Positions 7,442 through 15,481 of a stretch of 64,000 nucleotides of DNA are shown in pieces (the first letter of the stretch is position 1; each line of letters starts with the position of its first letter). The translations under genes were made by a program, and so were the position numbers. Location: contig DATJIF010000212.1 of the NCBI GenBank assembly GCA_035493475.1, forward strand, positions 25,529 through 89,528, read 5' to 3'. The DNA comes from Actinospica sp035493475 (GTDB lineage Bacteria > Actinomycetota > Actinomycetes > Streptomycetales > Catenulisporaceae). The notes beneath the pieces are model-generated. The model made no database searches. It saw nothing but the letters and a program-made list of their open reading frames with translations, and was not told the origin of the DNA.

Positions 7442-9286
7442 CTACGGTTCGGCGAGCGTCTCCAGGATCTGCTGGCCGTACTTCGCGAGCTTGCTCTCGC
7501 CGATGCCGTTGATCTGGCCGAGGGCGGCGAGGCTCGCCGGGGCCTGCACGGCGATCAGACGCAGCGTCGCGTCGTGGAAGACCACGTAGGCGGGGACGCC
7601 CTGCTCCTTGGCCGTGGCGCCGCGCCAGGCGCGCAGGCGTTCGAAGACCGGGACGGCCTGCTCGGGAAGGTCCGCCGCGGCCGCCGCCTGATCGCGGCGC
7701 TTGGCCGGGCGGGCCTTCGCCTGCTTCTCGGGTTCGCGGCGGAAACTGACCTTGTGGTCCCCGCGCAGCACGGCGCCGCTGGCCTCGGTCAGCGCCAGCG
7801 TGTTGTGGTCGCTCTCCACCATCAGCAGGCCCTGTGCGAGCAGTTGCCGGACCACGCCGCGCCATTCGCCGTCGGTCAGTTCGGTGCCGATGCCGAACAC
7901 GCTCAGCTTGTCGTGGTCGAACTGCGTGACCTTCACCGTCTGCTTGCCGAGCAGGATGTCGATCGACTGGCCGGCGCCGAACCGCTGCCGACGCTCGGAC
8001 TTCAGGCGGTAGACCGTGGACAGCAGCTTCTGCGCGGCGATCGTGCCGTCCCACGACTCCGGCGGGTTCAGGCACGTGTCGCAGTTGCCGCAGGGGGCGC
8101 CGCGTTCGCCGAAGTAGGCGAGCAGTTGCACGCGGCGGCACTCGACCGTCTCGCACAGCGCCAGCATCGCGTCGAGGTGCGCGGTGAGCTGGCGGCGGTG
8201 CGCGTCGTCGCCCTCGGAGCCGTCGATCATCTTGCGCTGCTGCACGACGTCCTGCAGGCCGTACGCGAGCCACGCGGTCGACGGCAGCCCGTCGCGGCCC
8301 GCGCGGCCGGTCTCCTGGTAGTAGCCCTCGACGGACTTCGGCAGGTCGAGGTGGGCGACGAAGCGCACGTCGGGCTTGTCGATGCCCATGCCGAACGCGA
8401 TCGTGGCGACCATCACCAGGCCGTCCTCACGCAGGAAGCGGGCCTGGTTCCTGGCTCGCACGTTCGCGTCGAGACCGGCGTGGTACGGCAGGGCATTGAT
8501 TCCGTTGTCGACCAGGAACTGCGCAGTCTTCTCCGTGGAGGCGCGCGAGAGGCAGTAGACGATGCCCGCGTCGCCGACGTGCTCGGTGCGCAGCAGGTCC
8601 AGCAACTGCCGCTGCGGCTCGTTCTTGGGCACGATGCGGTACTGGATGTTCGGCCGGTCAAAGCTCGACACGAAGTGCTTGGCGTCCGTCAGCTTCAGCC
8701 GGGTCGCGATCTCCGCGTGCGTGGCCTCGGTGGCGGTCGCGGTCAGGGCGATCCGCGGCACGCTCGGCCAGCGCTCGTGCAGCATCGAGAGCCCGAGATA
8801 GTCCGGCCGGAAGTCGTGTCCCCACTGCGCCACGCAGTGCGCCTCGTCGATGGCGAACAGCGAGATCTCGCCGCGGTCGAGCAGCTCCAGCGTCGCGTCC
8901 AGCCGCAGCCGTTCGGGGGCGAGATAGAGCAGGTCGAGCTCACCGGCGACGAACGCGGACTCGACGAGGCGGCGCTCCTCGTAGCCCTGCGTCGAGTTCA
9001 GGAATCCGGCGCGCACCCCGAGCGCCGTGAGCGCGTCCACCTGGTCCTGCATCAGCGCGATGAGCGGCGAGATCACGACTCCGACGCCGCCGCGCACCAA
9101 TGCGGGCACCTGGTAACACAATGACTTCCCGCTGCCGGTCGACATCAGGACCAGCGCGTCACCGCCGCCGATGACGTGCTCGATGATCTCGCTCTGCCGA
9201 CCCCGGAACGCGTCGTACCCGAACACGCGCCGGAGCACCGAGACAGCGTCGACGTCGGACTCGTGATCGATTTCCGGCGAACTCAT
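7442..9286 (-). CDS. recQ: RecQ-type ATP-dependent DNA helicase
   Basis: A 614-residue superfamily 2 3'-5' DNA helicase. Visible motifs are Walker A MSTGSGKSLCYQ (about 48-59), the DEAH box FAIDEAHCVAQWGHDFR, motif III TATA, motif V/VI IAFGMGIDKPDVRFV and QETGRAGRDG, the RecQ zinc cysteines (CRRVQLLAYFGE, CGNCDTC), an RQC winged helix (about 420-500) and a C-terminal HRDC-like domain (about 535-614: VFERLRAWRGATAKEQGVPA). The length and domain order match RecQ (about 600-620 residues). It acts in recombination repair. The neighbours do not suggest a special role. Confidence 0.95.
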   Translation of the reverse strand: MSSPEIDHESDVDAVSVLRRVFGYDAFRGRQSEIIEHVIGGGDALVLMSTGSGKSLCYQVPALVRGGVGVVISPLIALMQDQVDALTALGVRAGFLNSTQGYEERRLVESAFVAGELDLLYLAPERLRLDATLELLDRGEISLFAIDEAHCVAQWGHDFRPDYLGLSMLHERWPSVPRIALTATATEATHAEIATRLKLTDAKHFVSSFDRPNIQYRIVPKNEPQRQLLDLLRTEHVGDAGIVYCLSRASTEKTAQFLVDNGINALPYHAGLDANVRARNQARFLREDGLVMVATIAFGMGIDKPDVRFVAHLDLPKSVEGYYQETGRAGRDGLPSTAWLAYGLQDVVQQRKMIDGSEGDDAHRRQLTAHLDAMLALCETVECRRVQLLAYFGERGAPCGNCDTCLNPPESWDGTIAAQKLLSTVYRLKSERRQRFGAGQSIDILLGKQTVKVTQFDHDKLSVFGIGTELTDGEWRGVVRQLLAQGLLMVESDHNTLALTEASGAVLRGDHKVSFRREPEKQAKARPAKRRDQAAAAADLPEQAVPVFERLRAWRGATAKEQGVPAYVVFHDATLRLIAVQAPASLAALGQINGIGESKLAKYGQQILETLAEP

Positions 9287-9308
9287 GCCGAAAGTCTAAG
9301 GGGCGCGG

Positions 9309-10523
9309 TCACCAGTCGGCGGGGAACGTGACCATCGAGTCGACGATCTCGCCGCCGGTGAACGTCAGCTCGTCGCGCGTGACGGCCATCCGCAGCGTGG
9401 GCAGCCGCCGGAGCAGCGTGCCGAGCCCGATGACCAGCTCGGCCTTGGCCAGGTGCGCGCCGAGGCAGTAGTGCGGGCCGCCGCCGAAGATGAGGGAGAC
9501 CGGGGCGTCGCGGTCGAAGCGGATGGTGTCCGGGTCCGGATACGCCTCGGGGTCGCGCATGGCCGCGTTGCTGGGGATCGCGATCGCCTGACCGGCCTTG
9601 ACCGTGCCCGACGGGAGTTCGACGTCTTCGACAGCGAGCCGTAGCAGGGCACTGTTGCTCAGCCCGGTGAAGCGCAGCAGTTCGTCGACCGCGGCCGGGA
9701 TCGCGTCGGGCTCGTCGAGAAGTCGCCGCCACAGCGCGCGATCGCCGTCGAGGAGCTCGGCGAGGAAGCGGCTCAGCGCGGTGGACGTGGTCTCGTTGCC
9801 GACCGCGATCAGGCCCGTCACCAGGCTCAGCAGCTCGGTCTCGGTCAGCCGGTCCTCGCCGTCGCGCGCCGCGATCAGGTCGTCGATCAGGTCCTCGCCG
9901 GGATCCGCGCGCTTGGCGGCGATCAGTGCGGCGACATAGCCCAGGAACTCGCCGATCTGCGCCGTCATCTCCGCCGGCTCCATCTTCGCGCCGGAGGAGA
10001 AGGCGTTCGACCAGACGCGGAACCGCAGCGCGTCCCGCCCCGGCACGCCGAGCAGCTGGCAGATGATGCGGACCGGCAGCGCGAAGCAGTACTCGGCCAC
10101 GAGGTCGGCGGGCGGCCCGGCCTGCTCCAGCGCGTCGACCAGCTCGTCCGCGACCTGCTGGATCACCGGCTTCCAGCACTCCACGCGGCGCGGGGTGAAC
10201 GCGCTCGCGACGATGCGGCGGATGCGCAGGTGGTCCTCGCCGTCCTTGTTCAGCAGTACGTCAGGGTCCTGCAGGAAGCTCGGCTCGACCGTCATCCGCG
10301 GCGACCCCGGCGCGGTCAGGTCGTGCGAGAGGCGCGTGTCGGCCACCGCCGCGGCCACGTCGCGGTACGTCAGCAGCAGGATCGCCGGGTCACCGCTCGG
10401 CAGCCGCACCTGTCCGAACGGGCACTTCGCCCGGCGCTCGGCGTACTCGGCGGGCGGGACGAGCGAGTGCTCGGAGACGAACGGAAACGCCGGGAGCTCG
10501 GAAGTTCCGTCGAGGTCTGTCAT
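9309..10523 (-). CDS. Cytochrome P450
   Basis: A 404-residue soluble bacterial class I P450. The I-helix carries VGNETT (241-246) where AGxET is usual, the K-helix ExxR is E291-R294, and the heme loop FGGGPHYCLG (346-355) places the ligand at Cys353. ATG 10523 is chosen because TACCGT ends exactly 7 bases before it, which fits a leaderless transcript; a GTG at 10532 overlaps that box. No ferredoxin or reductase gene is adjacent. The gene is divergent from a 54-residue acidic peptide gene, so a biosynthetic role is possible, but the substrate cannot be read from the sequence. Confidence 0.9.
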   Translation of the reverse strand: MTDLDGTSELPAFPFVSEHSLVPPAEYAERRAKCPFGQVRLPSGDPAILLLTYRDVAAAVADTRLSHDLTAPGSPRMTVEPSFLQDPDVLLNKDGEDHLRIRRIVASAFTPRRVECWKPVIQQVADELVDALEQAGPPADLVAEYCFALPVRIICQLLGVPGRDALRFRVWSNAFSSGAKMEPAEMTAQIGEFLGYVAALIAAKRADPGEDLIDDLIAARDGEDRLTETELLSLVTGLIAVGNETTSTALSRFLAELLDGDRALWRRLLDEPDAIPAAVDELLRFTGLSNSALLRLAVEDVELPSGTVKAGQAIAIPSNAAMRDPEAYPDPDTIRFDRDAPVSLIFGGGPHYCLGAHLAKAELVIGLGTLLRRLPTLRMAVTRDELTFTGGEIVDSMVTFPADW

Positions 10524-10652
10524 ACGGCTCACGGTAACCGCGCGGCGCGCCGACGCAAGTGCACCGGGGATCTACCGATTCCTAACCGGCCCGCCGGACA
10601 GTGGCCGCAGCGCGACGGCCCACTCAGCCCCCTGACGTAGCTGGAGGAAAGC

Positions 10653-10817
10653 ATGTCCGACTCGATCGAGAAGTTCGACACGGGCTTCGGGAACCTCTGC
10701 CCGCTGTACATCGAACCGGCGATGCTCGGCGAGGACGACGTCCTGGCCCACAGCGCCGACCTGCCGGCCGAGGACACCGAGGAGCCCGCACGCGAGGAGG
10801 TCCCGACCGGCGACTGA
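10653..10817 (+). CDS. Small acidic 54-residue protein, function unknown
   Basis: Short open frame with a strong ribosome binding site (GGAGGA, 10643-10648) and ATG 10653. The product starts MSDSIEKFDTGFGNLCPLYI, contains a single cysteine, and has a strongly acidic Pro/Glu/Asp-rich C-terminal half (ending EEVPTGD) with only two basic residues (one Lys, one Arg). It is not recognisable as a known family. It starts 129 bases from the divergent P450 start and 88 bases before a WXG-like gene. It could be a precursor peptide, an accessory of the type VII-like proteins or a small regulator. The call rests on the ribosome site and codon pattern. Confidence 0.55.
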   Translation: MSDSIEKFDTGFGNLCPLYIEPAMLGEDDVLAHSADLPAEDTEEPAREEVPTGD

Positions 10818-10833
10818 GGAACCGGGCACGGCG

Positions 10834-10845
10834 GGGACCGGTCCC
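10834..10845. promoter_or_regulatory. Perfect 12-base palindrome upstream of the WXG-like gene
   Basis: GGGACCGGTCCC is a perfect palindrome 17 bases after the small-peptide stop and about 60 bases before the GTG of the type VII-like gene. It could be a regulator site or a weak hairpin. There is no T-tract, so a terminator is less likely. Confidence 0.3.
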
Positions 10846-10905
10846 TCGCTCCGTTTGCCACGCTGTCGGTGACGCTGACAACGAGAAGGAGCGGAGGTTC
10901 CCGCC

Positions 10906-11481
10906 GTGAGCATCCAGCTGCCGAGCGAGCTCACCTGGTGCCTGAACATGCTGGGCATCCCGTGGCCCGACATCGACGAGGACCAGTTGCACAACTGGGC
11001 GACCCAGGTCCGGACCTACGCGAACAACACGTCGGACACCCACGACGCCGCGCACGCGAAGGTCAAGTCGCTGTCCGCCACCACGCACGGCGAGTCGTAC
11101 GACGCGTTGCGCGCGGGCTGGGAGAAGGCGTCGAACACCCACATGAAGGAGATGGTGGACGGCTGCCACCTGTTCGCGGACGCGCTGGACGCGGCGGCCG
11201 ACGTCGTGATCGTGGTCAAGGGCGCGATCATCGCGGCGCTGACGGTGATGGCGGCACAGATCGCGGCCGCGCAGGCGTCCGCGGCGATCACCGGCGGCGC
11301 CTCGGAGGCGACCATCCCGGCCGTCGTCCAGGGCACGCAGACCACGGTCCAGTCGGCGCTGAACCAGTTGGCGCAGCAGGTGGTCAGCGGTCTGCTCAAG
11401 GCCGTGGCCAACCCGCTCGAGGACACCATCGCCCGCGCGGTCGAGGGGATGGTCTTCCCCGGCATCCGGCTCGGAAAGTAG
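10906..11481 (+). CDS. WXG100-like / CpnT N-terminal-type protein
   Basis: A 191-residue mostly helical protein. The opening LPSELTWCLNMLGIPWPDID and the later AGWEKAS (Trp72) are typical of the WXG-like N-terminal domain found in CpnT-type and other polymorphic toxins exported by type VII systems. A long Ala/Val/Ile-rich helix (about 98-130) follows. There is no toxin domain, so it is either a stand-alone secretion or chaperone half or a truncated carrier. The following gene starts 13 bases later and is probably translated with it. No EccC, EccD or other ESX core gene is in the window. The start is GTG with GAAGGAGCGGAGG upstream. Confidence 0.75.
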   Translation: MSIQLPSELTWCLNMLGIPWPDIDEDQLHNWATQVRTYANNTSDTHDAAHAKVKSLSATTHGESYDALRAGWEKASNTHMKEMVDGCHLFADALDAAADVVIVVKGAIIAALTVMAAQIAAAQASAAITGGASEATIPAVVQGTQTTVQSALNQLAQQVVSGLLKAVANPLEDTIARAVEGMVFPGIRLGK

Positions 11482-11494
11482 AGGGGAACCGGCC

Positions 11495-12337
11495 ATGGGC
11501 ACGGGATACAGCCTGGACATGAACGAGCACCGCGCCGCCGCCGACGTGATCGACGGCTACGGCGACATCCAGGCGGAGCACGGTTCGACGCTGGCCTCGG
11601 CGACCAGCACCCCGCTGAGCAGTTCGGGGACGGGGATCTCCGGCGCCATCTCGCAGATCGCGCAGGGCACGCTGCAGAAGATCGTCACCGACGTCACCTC
11701 GACGACGCAGGGCTTCGCGCGCGACACCGCGCAGGGGCTGCGCACGCAGGCCGACAACGCCGAGAAGCTGGAGACGGAGCTCGCGGGCAACACCAAGGCG
11801 ATCCTCAACGACACGCCCGCGTCGCTGCTCGGCAGCGGCTTCACCGGCGGCGGCCTGTCGTCCGGGTTCGGCAGCAGCAGCCCGCTGACATCGTACGGAA
11901 GCGGCGGCCTGTCCAGCATGTCCGCCACTCCCCTGACCGGCTCGACTCCGCTGGACGAGGGATCGTCCGCGGAGAGCGAGTCCGGCCTCGCCGGAGCCGG
12001 GATAGCCGCCGAGGAGGCGCCGCAGGAGTCGTCCACGGCGATGATGTCCCAGCCGATGCGCGGCGGCATGGGCGGCGCCGGGAGCACGGAGGAGCGCGGC
12101 CAGCGTCCGGACTATCTCAAGTCCAAGACGGAGCTCTCCGACAAGGACGGCGGCAAGGCGAAGGCCGCGATCGACAAGCACCTGAAGGAGTGCGGCGCCG
12201 CGCCGATCCCGCTCAGCGCCGACACCCTGGTCTGCGCGAAGTGCGGCAGCATCCTGACGATCGAGGCCGACGCGGTCCCCGCCGGAACTCCGTCCGACGA
12301 GGACCCGTTATCTCAGTTCGCTGCTACTGCCAGCTGA
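11495..12337 (+). CDS. Type VII secretion-associated-like protein with C-terminal CxxC
   Basis: A 280-residue protein following the WXG-like gene by 13 bases. Residues about 1-105 form helices with MNEHRAAADVIDGYGDIQAE and TTQGFARDTAQGLRTQADNA, resembling ESX-1 secretion-associated (EspC-like) proteins. The middle is low-complexity Gly/Ser (about 110-205). The tail contains RPDYLKSK, a sequence frequent near the C-terminus of type VII partner proteins, and CAKCGS (Cys247, Cys250), which may bind metal or form a disulfide. It is a likely heterodimer partner of the upstream protein. The last 14 bases overlap the end of the convergent propeller gene. Confidence 0.65.
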   Translation: MGTGYSLDMNEHRAAADVIDGYGDIQAEHGSTLASATSTPLSSSGTGISGAISQIAQGTLQKIVTDVTSTTQGFARDTAQGLRTQADNAEKLETELAGNTKAILNDTPASLLGSGFTGGGLSSGFGSSSPLTSYGSGGLSSMSATPLTGSTPLDEGSSAESESGLAGAGIAAEEAPQESSTAMMSQPMRGGMGGAGSTEERGQRPDYLKSKTELSDKDGGKAKAAIDKHLKECGAAPIPLSADTLVCAKCGSILTIEADAVPAGTPSDEDPLSQFAATAS

Positions 12338-14717
12338 ACGTGTCGCCGAGGAACTTCATGGTGGCGGCGGTGAGACCGCTCTTCGAGGTGTTGCCGTCGC
12401 CGTACCAGACCGTGTCGCCGTCGTCCTGGATCAGGTAGACCGAACCGCCCGCGACCAGCGGATCGGGCACCGCGCCGATGCCCTCCCAGGCGCCGTCGGC
12501 CGCCGGGGCCGGGATCGTCACCGCGTCCTTGACCGGCGCGTCGGCCGCCACGCCGTCCCAGGAGTAGAGCGCCGCCTGGTCGTTGTCGCCGTTCGCGGTG
12601 CCCGCCAGGATGACGTACTGGCTGTCGGCGTTCTTCCGGATGTCGCGGATGCCGAGGCCGCCGAGGTTCATCTGGATCGCGCTGCCGAACGTGGCGGTGC
12701 TCGCGGCCCCGGTGACGAGCTGGTCCAGGTTGGTGACCGGGACGATCAGCGCGTTGGTCCGGGTGGAGGTGTTCTCCAGCGGCGCGCGGAAGGAGAAGTA
12801 CGCCGTGCTGCTGGAGCCGGGGGCGAATTCGAGGCCTTCGACGTTGAACGACGAGGTGGTGTGCCCGCCGACGCCGTCCGCCGCGGAGGCCGCGAGACCG
12901 AGCGCGTTGCCGTTCGCCTCGTCCCAGCTGAGCATGTCGTCGCGCAGGCCGGTGTAGGCGCCGACGTAGCTGAGGCTGGTGGACGCGCCGGTCCCGGTCA
13001 CGTCCGTCGCGAACACGGTGCTGCGCGAGGGCTCGAGGTTGCCGCTGCTGCTGTTGCTCATCGAGCCGGTCCAGTAGATGCGGCTGCCGACCTTGGCCGC
13101 GCCCTCGATGTCGACCTCGGTGGTGCCGTAAGGCAGTTCCGAGGTGAAGTCGAAGGTCTTGACCGGCTGCGTGACGCCCTGCTGGTAGAGGTAGAGCACG
13201 TTCGTCTCGTCGTCGCCGACGATGAAGTAGCCGCCGCCCGCGTCGATCATCGCCGAGGCGTTGCCGATGCCGGAGTAGTAGTCGGCCGACGGATCACCCG
13301 AGTCCGCGAACGACGCCGCGTACGCGATGCTGGCCGTGGCGGTGCTGCCGTTCGGGGCGGTCGCGGTGATCGTCAGCGTCGCGTAGCCCTCGGCCGACGG
13401 CGTGACCGTCAGCGTGCGGGCGGCGCCGGTGCCCGAGAACGTCAGGCCGGAGTCCGGAACGACGCTGGTCTTGGAGGACGTGGCCGTCAGCGTGACCGCC
13501 GAGGCGCCGTAGTACGGGTCGCCGACCGTGATCGTCGCCGTCGGGTTCTTCGTGTTGCCCACCGCGCCGAGCAGCGTGGCGGGACCGGCCGCGATCGTCG
13601 GGGTCTTACTCGCGCTGCTGCCGACGCTCGGCACGAAGGCCACGCCGCGGAACGCCTCCTTGGACGCGGCGGAAGCCAGCGTCGTGACGGAGCCGGACAT
13701 GGACGCGGCCGCACCCGCCGTGTCAGTGACCTTGTACAGCGTGCCGCTGGTGCCGGACGAACCGGCCGCGGTCGCGTACAGCACGGCCTGGCCGCCGACC
13801 ACCGAGCCGGTCAGGCCCACGATGTTGGACACCGACTTGCTGCCCTCGGCCTTCCAACTCCCGCTGACCAGGCTGAACTTCTCGACCTTGCCCGCGGTGT
13901 CGTCCGCCACGTACATCGTGTCAGGGGTCGAACCACCGGACAGACTCAGCAGCACCGCGCTGTAGGGGTCGCCGCTGCTCTCCGGGTCGCCCGGCAGGTT
14001 CGTCAGCGACTGCCCGGACGTGGTCGGCGTGCCGGTGCCCACGGCCGAGACGCCGATGCCGCTCTTCGCGGACGTCGTGTACAGCTGGCCGTCCACGACC
14101 TCGACGTCGCGCACGTTCGAGCCGTTGAGCTGCGTGTAAGAGCTCGAACCCAGCGTCGTGTAGCCGATGCCCTCGCTGGCCCCGGAGACCCAGATGTTCG
14201 TACCATCGGTGCTGGCCGCGCCACGCACGTTGTTGCCGTCCGCGAACCCGCTGAGCATCGTGGACGTGTCGATGGTGCCGTCGCCCGCGACCCGCGCGAC
14301 GGTCACATCGTTCGTGCCCGAGACGCTCTTGGTGCCGACCGCCTGGTGGTAGCCGGGCGCGAGCAGGTAGCGGCCGTCCGCGGAGAGGGTGAGCTGGCCC
14401 TCGGAGGCGGCGCTTCCGGAGGCGGTCAGTTCGTGCGTGCTCCCGCTGTCCGCGGTGGGCAGCTCGATCGACTGCACGAGCGTGCCGGAAGGGCTGTACT
14501 CGTCCAGGAAGACCGGAACGGCGGTGCTGCTCAGCGAACTGCTGCCGTCGCCCACGCGGTAGACGACGAGGTCGCCCGCGGTGAACGCGGAGGACGTGCT
14601 CGCACTGGCGACGACGGCCGGGACGACCAGCGCGCCGACCGCGAGGGTGCTCGCGGCGACCGCGCTGACGACGGCCCGGCGGCGGCCGGAACGGGAGGCT
14701 GGGGCTTTTTCAGTCAC
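12324..14717 (-). CDS. Secreted beta-propeller-like protein, function unknown
   Basis: A 797-residue exported protein. The N-terminus has SGRRRAVVSAVAASTLAVGA and a likely signal peptide ending near residue 38 (ASAST). The mature part is Ser/Thr/Gly-rich with repeated beta-strand units such as DGRYLLAPG, STDGTNIWVSG, DTMYVADDTAGKVEKFSL and YFIVGDDETNVLYLY, consistent with a propeller. A bacterial Ig-like segment at about 375-465 (PTATITVGDPYYGASAVTLT) divides two propeller-like halves. No catalytic motif is recognised. It may be a cell-surface or matrix protein. It converges on and overlaps the type VII-like gene by 14 bases. Confidence 0.75.
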   Translation of the reverse strand: MTEKAPASRSGRRRAVVSAVAASTLAVGALVVPAVVASASTSSAFTAGDLVVYRVGDGSSSLSSTAVPVFLDEYSPSGTLVQSIELPTADSGSTHELTASGSAASEGQLTLSADGRYLLAPGYHQAVGTKSVSGTNDVTVARVAGDGTIDTSTMLSGFADGNNVRGAASTDGTNIWVSGASEGIGYTTLGSSSYTQLNGSNVRDVEVVDGQLYTTSAKSGIGVSAVGTGTPTTSGQSLTNLPGDPESSGDPYSAVLLSLSGGSTPDTMYVADDTAGKVEKFSLVSGSWKAEGSKSVSNIVGLTGSVVGGQAVLYATAAGSSGTSGTLYKVTDTAGAAASMSGSVTTLASAASKEAFRGVAFVPSVGSSASKTPTIAAGPATLLGAVGNTKNPTATITVGDPYYGASAVTLTATSSKTSVVPDSGLTFSGTGAARTLTVTPSAEGYATLTITATAPNGSTATASIAYAASFADSGDPSADYYSGIGNASAMIDAGGGYFIVGDDETNVLYLYQQGVTQPVKTFDFTSELPYGTTEVDIEGAAKVGSRIYWTGSMSNSSSGNLEPSRSTVFATDVTGTGASTSLSYVGAYTGLRDDMLSWDEANGNALGLAASAADGVGGHTTSSFNVEGLEFAPGSSSTAYFSFRAPLENTSTRTNALIVPVTNLDQLVTGAASTATFGSAIQMNLGGLGIRDIRKNADSQYVILAGTANGDNDQAALYSWDGVAADAPVKDAVTIPAPAADGAWEGIGAVPDPLVAGGSVYLIQDDGDTVWYGDGNTSKSGLTAATMKFLGDTFSWQ

Positions 14718-14760
14718 GGGTAGGTGGCTGCCACTTCTTCATGAGGTGAGAACAACAATC

Positions 14761-14809
14761 CACGTCACCATTTCCGCGGCGGGTGACGTGAAGGTGAACC
14801 AGGGTTCAC
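14761..14809 (-). terminator. Two adjacent hairpins after the ArsR-type gene
   Basis: Perfect inverted repeats CACGTCACC (14761-14769) / GGTGACGTG (14782-14790) and GTGAACC (14794-14800) / GGTTCAC (14803-14809) lie directly downstream of the ArsR-type gene stop at 14827 and upstream of the propeller gene start. On the minus strand they are followed by a T-richer run (GATTGTTGTTCTC). A tandem terminator is the simplest reading; a role as operators of the propeller gene is the alternative. Confidence 0.5.
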
Positions 14810-14826
14810 ACCTCGGCGGCCATCTG

Positions 14827-15405
14827 CTACTCGTCCTCCGGAACGATGAAGAAGCGCACTGACATCTGCCGCGCGCCGGGCGGGGCCTCGTACAGCGAAC
14901 GCGAGTACTTTTCGACCAGAGCGCGGTATTCGGCCACGAAGCTGCGCACCTCGTCCTCGGTGAGCGCCGTGCCGAAACGGTCGCCGTCCACCCAGCCGCC
15001 GCCCGCGTCGTACTCGGCCGTGAAGCGCAGGTAGAGCTCGATGTCGTGGCTGGCGCGCATCGACGCGAGCTGCTCGGAGGCCTCCCGCTCCTCGGCCGTC
15101 ATCTGCGAGCGCGGCGGCGTGCGCACCGAGATGCGCGAGACGCGCCACCAGCGCTCCCGGCCGTTCGCCAGCTCGCCGACCTCGTCGATCAGGTGCTGCT
15201 CGGCGAGCTTGCGCAGGTGGTAGCTCGTGGTGCCGGTGCTCTCGCCGAGGGCCTTCGCGAGCGCGGTCGAGTTGGCCGGCCCGTGCTCGGCGAGGTGCGC
15301 CAGGATGCGCCGCCGGACCGGGTTGCTCCACGTCTGGTAGAGCGCGATCCGCTCCTCCGCCGTCGTGCCGATGTCGCGAAGCCCTGGGTCGGCAGGTTCA
15401 GCCAT
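14827..15405 (-). CDS. ArsR/SmtB-type winged-helix transcriptional regulator
   Basis: A 192-residue regulator. The N-terminal winged helix (about residues 17-90: YQTWSNPVRRRILAHLAEHG, STALAKALGESTGTTSYHLR) is ArsR-like and is followed by a helical region without metal-binding cysteines. This is the larger ArsR_4-type form common in actinomycetes. The start at 15405 is supported by TATCCT ending 7 bases upstream, which implies a leaderless mRNA. It is divergent from a serine hydrolase gene, with a perfect inverted repeat between them, so autoregulation and repression of that hydrolase are inferred. The C-terminus is RQMSVRFFIVPEDE. Confidence 0.85.
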   Translation of the reverse strand: MAEPADPGLRDIGTTAEERIALYQTWSNPVRRRILAHLAEHGPANSTALAKALGESTGTTSYHLRKLAEQHLIDEVGELANGRERWWRVSRISVRTPPRSQMTAEEREASEQLASMRASHDIELYLRFTAEYDAGGGWVDGDRFGTALTEDEVRSFVAEYRALVEKYSRSLYEAPPGARQMSVRFFIVPEDE

Positions 15406-15428
15406 GGACGTAAGGATACCTGCCGAGC

Positions 15429-15455
15429 CTCTTTGCAGAATCGGTTTGCAAAGAG
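15429..15455. promoter_or_regulatory. Putative ArsR operator between divergent leaderless promoters
   Basis: CTCTTTGCA (15429-15437), 9 bases, TGCAAAGAG (15447-15455): a perfect 9-base-arm inverted repeat. On the plus strand TTGCAA (from 15446), 18 bases and TACCGT (15470-15475) lead to ATG 15482 with a 6-base gap. On the minus strand TATCCT (15418-15413) is 7 bases before ATG 15405. A regulator bound here would cover the -35 regions of both genes. Confidence 0.6.
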
Positions 15456-15481
15456 TCTCTGCAACTGTGTACCGTGGTCGC

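Noticed and set aside
7430..9124. Long open frame on the plus strand opposite recQ
   Set aside because: Composition (His/Gln/Arg/Val-rich) and lack of a ribosome site mark it as an antisense shadow of the helicase, which has all its motifs.
12861..14723. Long plus-strand frame opposite the propeller gene
   Set aside because: Low-complexity Arg/Gly/Val product, no ribosome site; minus strand has a convincing signal peptide and repeats.
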